From positions 125,230-189,229 of the forward strand of contig NZ_KE383990.1 in the NCBI RefSeq assembly GCF_000423205.1: DNA of 64,000 nt, given 5' to 3'. Within the stretch, counting starts at the first letter, position 1. Every line of letters starts with the position of its first letter. The notes under the pieces were generated by a model. It saw nothing but the letters and a program-made list of their open reading frames with translations, was not told the origin of the DNA and did no database searches. A program made the position numbers and the translations under genes. The stretch is from Jonesia quinghaiensis DSM 15701. GTDB lineage: Bacteria; Actinomycetota; Actinomycetes; Actinomycetales; Cellulomonadaceae. Shown here piece after piece: positions 28,332 to 38,799 of this stretch.

Positions 28332-29270
28332 ATGACCAGCGAACCGAATCCGCTCACCGTTCCTCAAGGTATTCCTATCGTGGAGGCTACAGCGCATAAT
28401 CCGTCTGGGAATGTCTCTGAAGTACTTATTGTCACCGGTATGTCTGGTGCCGGGCGGTCTAAAGCCGCGGAGGTTTTAGAGGATCTTGGGTGGTATGTCA
28501 TCGACAACTTACCCCCGAAGATGTTGCTTCCGTTGGTGGATATGATGACCCACTCAAACTCGACTATTAATCGCCTTGCTGCAGTTGTCGATGTGCGGGG
28601 GCGTGAGTTCTTCAACGACCTCTATGAGGTACTACAACGGTTCAAAAGCTACAACATTACGTTCCGCATCATGTTCCTTGATGCTAGCGATGAGGCGCTT
28701 GTGCGCCGGTTTGAGCAGGTGCGACGCCCCCACCCGTTGCAAGGTGATGGGCGTATCCTTGATGGGATCACCATTGAACGTTCGCTACTCGCAGGGATGC
28801 GTAATCGTTCTGACTATGTCATTGATACCTCAGAATTGAATGTCCATGATCTAGCGCGTCAAGTTCGGGGGGCCGTTGCTGAAGACTCTCACGACCAGAT
28901 CCGCATTAATGTGGTGTCGTTTGGTTTCAAGTATGGGATTCCCCTAGATGCAGACCACGTTGTTGATATGCGTTTTTTGAAGAACCCGTACTGGATCGAT
29001 GAGTTGCGGCATCTGACAGGGCGCGATGAGCCAGTTTCTGACTACGTGTTGGGGCTGCCCGGCGCGAAAGTGTTCATTGAGAGATACGTCGATGCTCTTG
29101 AGCCCGTGTTGGCGGGCTACACGAATGAGGAAAAGCGGTATGTCACTCTCGCAGTGGGGTGCACCGGTGGGAAACACCGGTCAGTAGCTGTCAGCGAAGA
29201 GATTGGGCGGCGGTTAAAGCAAGCTGGCCACCGTGTTGTGGTGACGGCCCGTGACCTGGGCAAGGAGTGA
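28332..29270 (+). CDS. rapZ: RNase adapter / nucleotide-binding protein RapZ
   Basis: A 312-aa P-loop protein of the YvcJ/RapZ family. Walker A is GMSGAGRSKA (about residue 38), with DNLPP soon after, and the C-terminal domain has GCTGGKHRSV. RapZ in enterics adapts RNase E to small RNAs in amino-sugar control; actinobacterial roles are less clear. ATG 28332 has no ribosome site, and the AT-rich TATG-like sequence just before it suggests a leaderless start. It is followed by yvcK and whiA in the conserved order. Confidence 0.93.
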   Translation: MTSEPNPLTVPQGIPIVEATAHNPSGNVSEVLIVTGMSGAGRSKAAEVLEDLGWYVIDNLPPKMLLPLVDMMTHSNSTINRLAAVVDVRGREFFNDLYEVLQRFKSYNITFRIMFLDASDEALVRRFEQVRRPHPLQGDGRILDGITIERSLLAGMRNRSDYVIDTSELNVHDLARQVRGAVAEDSHDQIRINVVSFGFKYGIPLDADHVVDMRFLKNPYWIDELRHLTGRDEPVSDYVLGLPGAKVFIERYVDALEPVLAGYTNEEKRYVTLAVGCTGGKHRSVAVSEEIGRRLKQAGHRVVVTARDLGKE

Positions 29271-29273
29271 CCG

Positions 29274-30227
29274 TTGTCCTTAGCAGTAGCCGCGTTGGGG
29301 GGCGGCCACGGTTTATCGGCGAGCCTTTCTGCGTTGCGTTTGATGACCCAAGAGATCACAGCAATTGTCACAGTTGCTGACGATGGAGGGTCCTCAGGTC
29401 GCTTACGGAATGAACTCGATGTACTCCCACCAGGGGATTTGCGGATGGCGCTCTCTGCGTTATGTGACGACTCTGAGTGGGGTAGATTGTGGCGGGATCT
29501 CCTACAACATCGATTCACCTCTGAAGGGGACTTGAACAATCACGCCGTAGGGAACCTGCTCATCGTTGCCCTTTGGGAACTACTTGATGACAACGTTGCC
29601 GGGCTGGATTGGGTTGGCAAACTGTTAGGCGCCCGAGGCCGGGTATTGCCCATGGCATCGGTACCTTTATCCATCGAGGCTGACATGGCAGTTGGTGGAC
29701 GCACCTTTACCGTCCAAGGGCAGTCATTGGTGGCCGCAACAGCAGGTCATGTTGAGAACTTGCGGCTCATTCCCCAATCTCCTCCTGCTTGCGTGGAAGC
29801 TGTTCAAGCAGTGTACGACGCTGACTGGGTGGTCTTAGGACCAGGGTCGTGGTTCAGCTCCGTAATGCCGCATCTGCTTGTTCCGGATCTCCGTAAAGCA
29901 CTGTTGACGACCCAAGCGCGCCGGTGTGTCACCCTTAACCTCAGTAACTCGGGGACCGAAACGTATGGGATGTCGACAGCGGACCATGTCAGAGCACTTG
30001 TTCGCCATGCCCCTGACCTTCGGGTTGACGCGATATTGGCGGATCCTTCGTCTGTTGATGACACAGATGAGTTGCTGCTTGCTGCCAAAGCATTGGGTGC
30101 ATCGGTGATCTTCCGGCAACTACGGCGTGGGGATGGCACTGCACGCCATGATCCCTTGCGACTTGCTGCCGCCTACCAGGATGTCTTTGACAATTTTTTG
30201 GGCGATGTGGGAACAATCTCGTCCTAG
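29274..30227 (+). CDS. yvcK: YvcK/CofD-like gluconeogenesis factor
   Basis: A 317-aa protein with the CofD-like Rossmann motif ALGGGHGLSASLSALR at its start, then VADDGGSSGRLR and GDLRMALSAL. YvcK proteins support growth on gluconeogenic carbon and cell-wall homeostasis; UDP-sugar binding is reported for the family. The TTG at 29274 is the only possible start: an in-frame stop lies just upstream, and AAGGAG sits 6-7 nt before it. Confidence 0.92.
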   Translation: MSLAVAALGGGHGLSASLSALRLMTQEITAIVTVADDGGSSGRLRNELDVLPPGDLRMALSALCDDSEWGRLWRDLLQHRFTSEGDLNNHAVGNLLIVALWELLDDNVAGLDWVGKLLGARGRVLPMASVPLSIEADMAVGGRTFTVQGQSLVAATAGHVENLRLIPQSPPACVEAVQAVYDADWVVLGPGSWFSSVMPHLLVPDLRKALLTTQARRCVTLNLSNSGTETYGMSTADHVRALVRHAPDLRVDAILADPSSVDDTDELLLAAKALGASVIFRQLRRGDGTARHDPLRLAAAYQDVFDNFLGDVGTISS

Positions 30228-30266
30228 GCGCCCACGCGCCTTCACGAGAAGTGGCACTATTGCTTC

Positions 30267-31247
30267 ATGGCATTAACGGCTCAGGTGAAAGACGAACTCG
30301 CTCGACTCAAGGTGGATAAGACCTCTTGCAGGAAGGCCGAGGTATCAGCGACCCTACGATTTGCTGGCGGGTTGCACATTATCTCGGGGCGGATCGTCAT
30401 CGAGGCTGAACTGGACACCGCGATCGCTGCGAACCGGCTCCGGCAGACCATCGCTGACGTGTACGGGCACTCCAGTGAACTCATCACTGTTGCAGGGGGC
30501 GGGCTGCGGCGTGGGAGCCGGTATGTGGTTCGTGTTGTTCGCGAAGGGGAGTCCCTTGCGCGGCAAACAGGGCTGCTAGACAACCGTGGACGCCCCGTAC
30601 GTGGGCTCCCACCCCAGATTGTGTCAGCAGGTATCGCTGAAGCAGAAGCCGCTTGGCGTGGTGCGTTTCTGGCGCACGGCTCACTGACTGAACCAGGGCG
30701 CTCTTCAGCGTTAGAAGTGACCTGCCCCGGCCCAGAAGCCGCCCTTGCGCTTGTTGGTGCCGCACGGCGCTTAGGAATTACCGCAAAAGCCCGTGAGGTG
30801 CGCGGCGTTGACCGCGTTGTGGTTCGTGACGGTGAAGCTATCAGCGAACTCCTGACCCGCCTAGGTGCGCGTGAGGCTGTGCAGGTGTGGGAAGAGCGCC
30901 GCAAACGCCGCGAGGTGCGCGGAAATGCTAACAGGCTGGCGAATTTTGATGATGCGAACCTTCGACGCTCCGCCAGAGCCGCGGTTGCAGCTGGTGCCCG
31001 CGTGGAACGCGCTTTTGACATTCTTGGCTCTGACCTGCCCGATCATTTACGCCAGGCAGGGGAGCTTCGTCTGCAACACAAGCAAGCCTCGCTGGAAGAA
31101 TTGGGGCAACTTGCTGACCCTCCTTTGACAAAAGACGCTGTTGCCGGGCGCATCAGAAGGCTCCTAGCTACCGCCGACAAACGCGCCCACGAACTCGACA
31201 TACCGGACACTGAAGCGGGTTTGTCTCAGGATTTGCTCGACCTGTAA
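30267..31247 (+). CDS. whiA: Sporulation/cell-division regulator WhiA
   Basis: A 326-aa protein with an N-terminal LAGLIDADG-like homing endonuclease fold ([24 protein letters not shown]) and a C-terminal helix-turn-helix ([27 protein letters not shown]). In streptomycetes WhiA with WhiB activates sporulation and division genes; in non-sporulators it affects growth and division. The endonuclease-like part carries no evident catalytic acids, as usual for WhiA. ATG 30267 has no strong ribosome site. Confidence 0.95.
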   Translation: MALTAQVKDELARLKVDKTSCRKAEVSATLRFAGGLHIISGRIVIEAELDTAIAANRLRQTIADVYGHSSELITVAGGGLRRGSRYVVRVVREGESLARQTGLLDNRGRPVRGLPPQIVSAGIAEAEAAWRGAFLAHGSLTEPGRSSALEVTCPGPEAALALVGAARRLGITAKAREVRGVDRVVVRDGEAISELLTRLGAREAVQVWEERRKRREVRGNANRLANFDDANLRRSARAAVAAGARVERAFDILGSDLPDHLRQAGELRLQHKQASLEELGQLADPPLTKDAVAGRIRRLLATADKRAHELDIPDTEAGLSQDLLDL

Positions 31248-32555
<1,308 letters not shown>

Positions 32556-32610
32556 TCCTGCGATCGGTAAGCATTACCCGCCGGGATAGCACCACATCCT
32601 GTTGACGAGG

Positions 32611-32657
32611 CGCCCGCGTGTGTGACAAGCCGTAAGGCACCGGTCACCACGCGGGCG
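32611..32657 (+). terminator. Hairpin between gap and pgk
   Basis: CGCCCGCGTG (32611-32620) pairs with CACGCGGGCG (32648-32657), followed by TTTCG. The interior also contains GTGAC/GTCAC. It lies between gap and pgk, so it either ends gap transcripts or attenuates read-through into pgk. Confidence 0.7.
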
Positions 32658-32698
32658 TTTCGCGTCCAACCCCTCACGCACGACCCTTTGGAGAACCC

Positions 32699-33898
32699 AT
32701 GAAGACCATTGCAGACCTCGGTGACTTGCGCGGAAAGCGCGTCCTCGTCCGCTCAGACTTCAACGTGCCACTCGACGGCACAACCATCACAGACGATGGC
32801 CGTATCCGCGCCGCGCTTCCCACACTCAAGAAGCTCGTTGACGCTGGTGCAAAAATCATCATCACCGCGCACCTCGGCCGCCCCAAAGGTGAGCCAGACG
32901 CCAAATACTCCCTAGCCCCTGTGGCTGCACGCCTCAGCGAACTCCTTGGCACACAAGTAACCCTCGCCCAGGACGTTGTCGGTGACTCAGCAAAAGCAGC
33001 AGTCGCAGAACTAGCAGACGGCAACGTTGTTCTCCTCGAAAACATCCGCTTCGACGCCCGCGAAACCTCCAAGGTCGACGCAGAGCGCGAAGAACTAGCA
33101 CGTGAACTCGGCTCACTCGCCGACTTCTTCGTCTCAGACGGCTTCGGTGTTGTGCACCGCAAGCAAGCCTCCGTGTACGACGTGGCACGGGTTATCCCAT
33201 CAGCCGTGGGTGACCTTGTTCAAAAAGAAGTTGAATCACTACGTAAGGCAACCGACAGCCCAGCACGCCCCTACACCGTGGTCCTTGGCGGATCAAAGGT
33301 GTCAGACAAGCTCGGTGTCATCGGTAACCTACTAGGCAAAGCAGACCGCCTCCTCATTGGTGGTGGAATGCTCTTCACTTTCCTCGCAGCAAAGGGTCAC
33401 TCCGTAGGTAACTCCCTGCTTGAAGAAGACCAGATCGACGCAGTAAAGGGTTACCTCGAGACTGCAGAGAAGAACGGCGTCGAAATCGTCCTTCCTGTCG
33501 ACATCATCGTTGCACCAGAATTCAAGGCAGACGCACCAGCGACAGTCGTTGCTGCAGATGCTATCCCTGACGGCCAATTGGGCTTGGACATCGGCCCAGA
33601 GTCGCAGAAACTTTTCGCGGCAAAGCTCGCTGATTCCCGGACCATTGTCTGGAACGGCCCAGCTGGTGTCTTTGAGTTCGAAGCATTCGCTGGCGGCACC
33701 CGCGCCGTCGCTCAAGGTATCGTGGACGCGACAGCAACCGGCGCTTTCTCCGTCGTAGGTGGTGGCGACTCCGCCGCAGCCGTCCGTATTCTCGGATTCG
33801 ACGAAGCTGGCTTCAGCCACATCTCCACCGGTGGTGGCGCAAGCCTCGAGTTCCTTGAAGGCAAGGTCCTCCCAGGCATCGCCGTCCTCGACGCATAA
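32699..33898 (+). CDS. pgk: Phosphoglycerate kinase
   Basis: A 399-aa glycolytic kinase that makes ATP from 1,3-bisphosphoglycerate. The N-terminal [14 protein letters not shown] is the PGK signature; [15 protein letters not shown] and the C-terminal nucleotide loop [10 protein letters not shown] are in place. A GGAG element precedes ATG 32699. The tpiA gene follows 24 bp later. Confidence 0.97.
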   Translation: MKTIADLGDLRGKRVLVRSDFNVPLDGTTITDDGRIRAALPTLKKLVDAGAKIIITAHLGRPKGEPDAKYSLAPVAARLSELLGTQVTLAQDVVGDSAKAAVAELADGNVVLLENIRFDARETSKVDAEREELARELGSLADFFVSDGFGVVHRKQASVYDVARVIPSAVGDLVQKEVESLRKATDSPARPYTVVLGGSKVSDKLGVIGNLLGKADRLLIGGGMLFTFLAAKGHSVGNSLLEEDQIDAVKGYLETAEKNGVEIVLPVDIIVAPEFKADAPATVVAADAIPDGQLGLDIGPESQKLFAAKLADSRTIVWNGPAGVFEFEAFAGGTRAVAQGIVDATATGAFSVVGGGDSAAAVRILGFDEAGFSHISTGGGASLEFLEGKVLPGIAVLDA

Positions 33899-33922
33899 TC
33901 TCATTTTAGGAAGGCTATACAC

Positions 33923-34705
33923 GTGACGAACACTCGCACCCCGCTCATTGCCGGCAACTGGAAAATGAACCTCGACCACCACGAGGCAGTTCACACAGTT
34001 CAGAAACTCGCATGGGCACTCAAGGACGCCAAGCACGACTTCGACGCTGTTGAAGCAACCGTCCTTGTTCCTTTCACCGACATCCGGTCCGTGCAAACCC
34101 TCGTTGACGCAGACAAACTGTCCATCAGTTTCGGTGCACAGGACCTGTCAGCTCAGGTTTCTGGCGCATACACCGGTGAAATCTCACCAGTGTTCCTCGC
34201 CCGTCTCTCTGTGAAGTACGTGGCCGTTGGACACTCAGAGCGTCGCCAGTACCACGGTGAAGATGACGCACTGGTCAACGCCAAGACAAAGAACGCCCTG
34301 TCACACGGCATCGTCCCCATCGTGTGTGTTGGTGAGCCACTTGAGGTCCGTAAGGCCGCAGAGCAGGTTCCTTTCACCCTCGCACAGGTCGACGGCGCTT
34401 TCGACGGAATCTCCGCCGAAGACGCAGCCAAGGTAGTTGTCGCGTACGAGCCTGTATGGGCTATCGGCACCGGTGAAGTTGCTACGCCAGCCGACGCACA
34501 AGAGGTTGCTGCAGCTATCCGTGCACGTCTAGCTGAGTTGTACTCACAAGACGTTGCTGACGCTGTGCGCGTACTGTACGGCGGTTCAGTGAAGTCCTCC
34601 TCCATCAAAGAATTGATGAATGAGGCAGACGTTGACGGTGCACTCGTCGGTGGAGCAAGCCTCGACCCAGAAGAGTTCGCCAAGATCGTCAACTTCATCG
34701 GCTGA
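33923..34705 (+). CDS. tpiA: Triosephosphate isomerase
   Basis: A 260-aa TIM-barrel enzyme interconverting DHAP and glyceraldehyde 3-phosphate. The N-terminal AGNWKMN carries the active Lys, GHSERR the catalytic His, and [11 protein letters not shown] the catalytic Glu. GTG 33923 has AGGAAGG upstream. It is followed by a hairpin and then secG. Confidence 0.97.
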   Translation: MTNTRTPLIAGNWKMNLDHHEAVHTVQKLAWALKDAKHDFDAVEATVLVPFTDIRSVQTLVDADKLSISFGAQDLSAQVSGAYTGEISPVFLARLSVKYVAVGHSERRQYHGEDDALVNAKTKNALSHGIVPIVCVGEPLEVRKAAEQVPFTLAQVDGAFDGISAEDAAKVVVAYEPVWAIGTGEVATPADAQEVAAAIRARLAELYSQDVADAVRVLYGGSVKSSSIKELMNEADVDGALVGGASLDPEEFAKIVNFIG

Positions 34706-34719
34706 CACACTCAGTGTTT

Positions 34720-34752
34720 GGTGGCCCACCTGCATCTGCTGGGTGGGCCACC
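34720..34752 (+). terminator. Terminator after tpiA
   Basis: An 11-bp stem, GGTGGCCCACC (34720-34730) with GGTGGGCCACC (34742-34752), lies just after the tpiA stop. It probably ends the pgk-tpiA transcript; secG then needs its own promoter, for which TAGTCT near 34777 is a candidate -10. Confidence 0.7.
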
Positions 34753-34855
34753 TAGCATTTCTGGTTCAAAGTGGACTAGTCTTGTCACCGGTGCCGCAAG
34801 GACCGCAACTTTGCTTGGTGTCGCCACCAAGCCTCAAGACAAAGGACAGTAATTC

Positions 34856-35101
34856 GTGGATATTCTGCGCATCACCCTTGAAGTGATTCTCGTTGCCACC
34901 TCAGTGCTCCTCATCCTGCTTGTGCTCACGCACAAAGGCAAGGGTGGTGGCTTGTCTGACATGTTCGGTGGTGGAGTATCTACCTCAATCGGTAACGCTG
35001 GTAATGCGCAAACCAACCTCAACCGTCTGACTGTCACCTTCGCACTCATCTGGTTTGCCTCCATCGTTCTTCTGGGGCTTTTCCAGAAGATCCTTGTCTG
35101 A
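34856..35101 (+). CDS. secG: Preprotein translocase subunit SecG
   Basis: An 81-aa membrane protein with two hydrophobic helices (residues about 3-22 and 57-77) separated by a glycine-rich loop (GKGGGLSDMFGGG). This layout is typical of SecG, which supports the SecYE channel. GTG 34856 is preceded by AAAGGACAG. It follows tpiA in the usual actinobacterial order. Confidence 0.92.
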   Translation: MDILRITLEVILVATSVLLILLVLTHKGKGGGLSDMFGGGVSTSIGNAGNAQTNLNRLTVTFALIWFASIVLLGLFQKILV

Positions 35102-35126
35102 GACAACAGATCGCGCAAGAACGCCT

Positions 35127-35173
35127 GTGAGGGCCGGTTAACCAACATGTCGTGTTGGTTAACCGGCCCTCAC
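35127..35173. terminator. Strong hairpin 1 after secG
   Basis: A perfect 21-bp stem (35127-35147 with 35153-35173) with the 5-nt loop TGTCG begins 25 bp after the secG stop. It is the likely terminator of secG, and by symmetry it can act on minus-strand transcripts too. Confidence 0.85.
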
Positions 35174-35189
35174 GTTTCTGTGCATGACA

Positions 35190-35236
35190 AAGCATTGTGG
35201 GACCCAATCCTTAACGGATTGGGTCCCACAATGCTT
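35190..35236. terminator. Strong hairpin 2 before pgl end
   Basis: A second perfect 21-bp stem (35190-35210 with 35216-35236) with the 5-nt loop TTAAC lies 16 bp after the first and 15 bp before the minus-strand pgl stop (35252). It is the likely terminator of the tkt/zwf-opcA-pgl strand. Confidence 0.85.
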
Positions 35237-35251
35237 CTCAGGTGGTTTGCC

Positions 35252-36010
35252 TTATGTGAGCTGACCAGTTGGGGGAACAACGATGTCTGCCGCAGCAGAA
35301 GCATCAACGAGCCATAGAGTTTTCTCTGTGCCTCGCACAGCTGAAGCTGGGGTTGCAACTGGGTCAACACGTGCAAGTGCGCGAGCAACAGCTGGCGCCT
35401 TTTCCTCGCCGGCCGCAACAACCCATACCTGCCGTGCACGGTTAATGGTGTCAAACGTCAACGAGATGCGGGTTGGTGGAGGTTTGGGGGAGTCATGTAC
35501 AGCAACAACCACCCCGCTCGTCAACGCTGTGGGGTGCTCAGGGAACAGCGATGCTACGTGACCGTCTGGCCCCATCCCCAGGAGCAATACATCAAAGAAA
35601 GGTGTTACCTCACCAGGCACCGCCTGAGACAACTCATTGGCGTATGCGACCGCCCCAGTTTCGGCCGTCGTATCGCCTTTCGCCGAAGCCATCCGGTGAA
35701 TGTTTCCTGGTGGAATAGGCAACTGCGACAGCAACGCTTCAGTCGCTTGTCCTTCATTGCGGTCAGGGGAGTCACTTGCGACAAACCGTTCGTCGCCCCA
35801 CCACACATGGACCACTGTCCAGTCGACACCCATCCGCAACGGGGAGGAGCTCATCTCGGCAAGAGTGGCGATACCCACGGTTCCGCCGGTAAGGACAATA
35901 TCTACCCGGTTTTGGGTTTGGGCCAACTCGTGAAGCCTCATCAACAGCCGAGCGGCTGTTGCTTGGGCGAGGAATGTGGCGTCTTGATGCAATATGACTG
36001 AACGGGTCAT
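35252..36010 (-). CDS. pgl: 6-phosphogluconolactonase
   Basis: A 252-aa DevB-type lactonase hydrolysing 6-phosphogluconolactone, the second step of the oxidative pentose phosphate pathway. IVLTGGTVGIATL near residue 40, VHVWWGDERFV and LLGMGPDGHVASLFP are family motifs; DGHVASLFP lies at the active site. It starts 2 bp after the opcA stop, so it is cotranscribed with zwf and opcA. Confidence 0.94.
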   Translation of the reverse strand: MTRSVILHQDATFLAQATAARLLMRLHELAQTQNRVDIVLTGGTVGIATLAEMSSSPLRMGVDWTVVHVWWGDERFVASDSPDRNEGQATEALLSQLPIPPGNIHRMASAKGDTTAETGAVAYANELSQAVPGEVTPFFDVLLLGMGPDGHVASLFPEHPTALTSGVVVAVHDSPKPPPTRISLTFDTINRARQVWVVAAGEEKAPAVARALARVDPVATPASAVRGTEKTLWLVDASAAADIVVPPTGQLT

Positions 36011-36012
36011 GA

Positions 36013-36954
36013 TCAGACCTCCGTATTTGCAGGGGTTTTCTCAGTGATGAGGGGCAATCCGTTGAGTAACACATCGGTGTACACCTCATCAGGGTGCAAA
36101 CGACGCAGTTCTTCAGCAATACAGTCTTCCAAGGAACGGATAGGCAGGTTAATGCCTTGTTCAGGCATTCCCGGCTGCCGCAGGAGTGCACGCTTCCCGT
36201 CAGCGCGTGTGAACTCAATCGTCGACCCGTCTGCTCGGTGCAGTGCAACACGGGTGAGACCAAGAGCTTCATCAATGAACTGGGTGGTGACCTCAGCGGA
36301 AAGTTTCAACCCAAGCCACCCCGCAAGGAGGTTCACCGACGGGTGGTTACGTTGACCTTCAATATCGATGCGCTCAATACCCACGTAAGGAGGTTGGTCA
36401 AGAACAGAGGCAATGAGACCACGCCACACCGTTGCACGAGTCCAGGCGAGGTCTACGTCCCCAGGCTGGTGGTTCTTGCGCAGAGCATCAAGATCTCCAC
36501 AAGGATTCGATGACTGCAATGAATCGGTGAGGCGGGTTTGTGCCATAGCGCCCAAGGGCTCTTGAGCGGGAGCAATAGGGGCTTGCCCTGGCCACCACGC
36601 AACGATGGGCGCATCGGGAAGCAGAAGCGGCATGATGAGGGTATCTGTGTGGGCCACTTGGTCGCTGTTACCCGTCAACACAATCACCTCAGATGCCCCT
36701 GCGTCGCCGCCCACACGGATCTGAGCATCCAGAGTGGAAGTACCATCTGAGGATGCTGCCACAGCAATAATGCGGCAGGGGTGTTCATTGGATGCGATGT
36801 TCGCAGCAGCGATTGCATCATCTAACTCATCAACATTGCCAAGAATCACCAGGTTCAGCACGCGACCAAGCGCGATTTGCCCGCCTTCTTCACGGATCTT
36901 GACAAGCTTGCGAGCTACTTTACTGGTTGTGGTATCTGGAAGATCAATAATCAT
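36013..36954 (-). CDS. opcA: Glucose-6-phosphate dehydrogenase assembly protein OpcA
   Basis: A 313-aa OpcA protein, needed for assembly or activity of G6PDH in actinobacteria and cyanobacteria. The stretch HPCRIIAV, then LLPDAPIVAWWPGQAP and the conserved DLAWTRATVWRGLIAS fit the family. It lies between zwf and pgl in the standard order, 17 bp after zwf. Confidence 0.93.
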   Translation of the reverse strand: MIIDLPDTTTSKVARKLVKIREEGGQIALGRVLNLVILGNVDELDDAIAAANIASNEHPCRIIAVAASSDGTSTLDAQIRVGGDAGASEVIVLTGNSDQVAHTDTLIMPLLLPDAPIVAWWPGQAPIAPAQEPLGAMAQTRLTDSLQSSNPCGDLDALRKNHQPGDVDLAWTRATVWRGLIASVLDQPPYVGIERIDIEGQRNHPSVNLLAGWLGLKLSAEVTTQFIDEALGLTRVALHRADGSTIEFTRADGKRALLRQPGMPEQGINLPIRSLEDCIAEELRRLHPDEVYTDVLLNGLPLITEKTPANTEV

Positions 36955-36971
36955 GGGGAACTCTCCTCACC

Positions 36972-38513
36972 CTAGGGACGACGCCAGGTACGGCCGTCAC
37001 GGCTTAGCATCTGTTCAGCGCTTTGTGGGCCCCACGTGCCGGCACGGTAGGCATCTGGGGTTCCATGGGTTGCCCAGTATTCGGTGATGGGATCCAGGAT
37101 CTGCCACGACAATTCAACTTCTTCGTGGCGGGGGAAGAGCGGGGGATCTCCCAACAGAACGTCAAGGATGAGGCGTTCATACGCTTCTGGTGAGGACTGG
37201 GTGAACGCGTGACCATAGCCAAAGTCCATGGTGACGTCACGAATTTCCATTTGGGTGCCAGGAACTTTAGCGCCGATGCGCATGGTGACACCTTCATCTG
37301 GCTGCACTCTGATGACTAGTGCGTTTTCGCCAAGTTTGGTGGTAGCTGTGCTTTCAAACGGCAGGTGTGGTGCCTTCTTGAAGACAATCGCAATCTCGGT
37401 GACACGACGACCAAGCCGTTTGCCTGCTCTCAAGTAGAACGGCACGCCAGCCCACCGGCGGTTCTCGACGTCAACGCGAATCGCAGCGAACGTTTCCGTG
37501 ACCGAAGACGGTGAAATCCCATCTTCGTCGAAGAAACCTTTGACCTTTTCTCCGCCTTGCCAGCCAGCTGTGTACTGACCGCGTGCGGTGTGCGCTTCAA
37601 TATCCCCAGGCACCCTGGTCGCCGCGAGGACCTTGATTTTTTCGGCAATGAGGTCATGAGCCGAAAATGATGCAGGCTCCTCCATCGCGGTCAAAGCGAG
37701 CAGCTGCAGCAAGTGGTTTTGGATAACGTCCCGCGCTGCGCCGATGCCATCGTAGTAGCCGGCACGCGACCCAATACCGATGTCCTCAGCCATTGTAATT
37801 TGGACGTGATCCACGTAGTGGGAGTTCCAGATGGGCTCGTACATTTGGTTGGCAAAACGGAGCGCCAGAATGTTCTGAACTGTTTCCTTACCCAGGTAGT
37901 GGTCAATCCGGAAAACAGCTTCTGGAGGAAATACCTCTGAGACAACATCGTTGAGTGCTTGAGCTGACGCGAGGTCATGACCAAAAGGTTTCTCAATAAC
38001 AACACGGCGCCAGGCATCTTCAGCTGATTCCGACAGCCCAGACTCCGCGAGTTGGCGACACACCAACGGGAACGCTGACGGAGGAACAGAGAGGTAAAAC
38101 GCGTGGTTTCCGCCTGTGCCACGTTTCTCATCAAGCTCACGCACTGTTTGACTTAAGCGACGGAACGCCTCAGGGTCATCGAAAGTACCGGTGACAAAGC
38201 GAATACCACCCACAAGTTCCAGCCACACTGATTCACGGAACGGTGTCCGCGCATGTTCACGCACAGCCTTCTCGGCGTACTCCGCGAAGTCGCTGTCGCT
38301 CCAGTCGCGCCGACCGAACCCGGTCAGCGCGAAACCTGGCGGGAGAAGGCCACGATTGGCCAAGTCGTAGACAGCGGGGATGAGCTTTTTACGAGCGAGA
38401 TCACCAGTGACACCAAAAATGACGATGCCACACGGACCAGCGATGCGCGGGAGACGCTGATCACGAGGATCTCTGAGGGGATTGTTTCCGGAGGAAAGAG
38501 CAACTGGCTGCAC
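36972..38513 (-). CDS. zwf: Glucose-6-phosphate dehydrogenase
   Basis: About 513 aa. It oxidises glucose 6-phosphate with NADP+. The Rossmann motif is VIFGVTGDLARKKL and the active site RIDHYLGKE carries the catalytic His. The C-terminal beta domain ends with the segment before TWRRP. I placed the start at GTG 38513 because homology begins just after (NPLRDPRD); a TTG at 38567 would add 18 unmatched residues. Neither has a clear ribosome site. Transaldolase, usually next upstream, is absent. Confidence 0.94.
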   Translation of the reverse strand: MQPVALSSGNNPLRDPRDQRLPRIAGPCGIVIFGVTGDLARKKLIPAVYDLANRGLLPPGFALTGFGRRDWSDSDFAEYAEKAVREHARTPFRESVWLELVGGIRFVTGTFDDPEAFRRLSQTVRELDEKRGTGGNHAFYLSVPPSAFPLVCRQLAESGLSESAEDAWRRVVIEKPFGHDLASAQALNDVVSEVFPPEAVFRIDHYLGKETVQNILALRFANQMYEPIWNSHYVDHVQITMAEDIGIGSRAGYYDGIGAARDVIQNHLLQLLALTAMEEPASFSAHDLIAEKIKVLAATRVPGDIEAHTARGQYTAGWQGGEKVKGFFDEDGISPSSVTETFAAIRVDVENRRWAGVPFYLRAGKRLGRRVTEIAIVFKKAPHLPFESTATTKLGENALVIRVQPDEGVTMRIGAKVPGTQMEIRDVTMDFGYGHAFTQSSPEAYERLILDVLLGDPPLFPRHEEVELSWQILDPITEYWATHGTPDAYRAGTWGPQSAEQMLSRDGRTWRRP

Positions 38514-38707
38514 GTGTTTTACACCGTTCTGTCGTCCCGGCGCGTCATTGCGGGCTGCGCCGGGCAAAGTCGTAGAGAGCAGTTGATGAGAACTGGATTG
38601 ATCTTATACGGCAGGTGCACTGCTCCACATGGCGCGGTCACGATGCGGCCATGTGCCGTAACGTGCCGTTGCATACCTCTCAGCGGCGCATCTACCGGTG
38701 AGACAAC

Positions 38708-38743
38708 GATGGGTGGGCGGGGAATATTCCCCGCCCACCCATC
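38708..38743. repeat. Perfect 36-bp palindrome between tkt and zwf
   Basis: The 18 bases from GATGGGTGGGCGGGGAAT are followed directly by their exact reverse complement. As RNA it folds to a stem of about 15-16 bp with an AATATT centre. It lies in the 286-bp gap between the tkt stop and zwf start. A terminator or processing site is the simplest reading, but the fully symmetric form could also be a protein-binding site. Confidence 0.7.
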
Positions 38744-38754
38744 ATGACCTGCTA

Positions 38755-38788
38755 CATCAGGAAACTATGTGAGGTTCCTTTCCTGATG
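38755..38788 (-). terminator. Terminator-like hairpin after tkt
   Basis: CATCAGGAAA (38755-38764) pairs with TTTCCTGATG (38779-38788), a 10-bp stem 12 bp beyond the tkt stop on the minus strand. The transcript then meets the 36-bp palindrome. Two structures in series suggest that tkt and zwf are transcribed separately. Confidence 0.65.
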
Positions 38789-38799
38789 AAACGAGGCGA

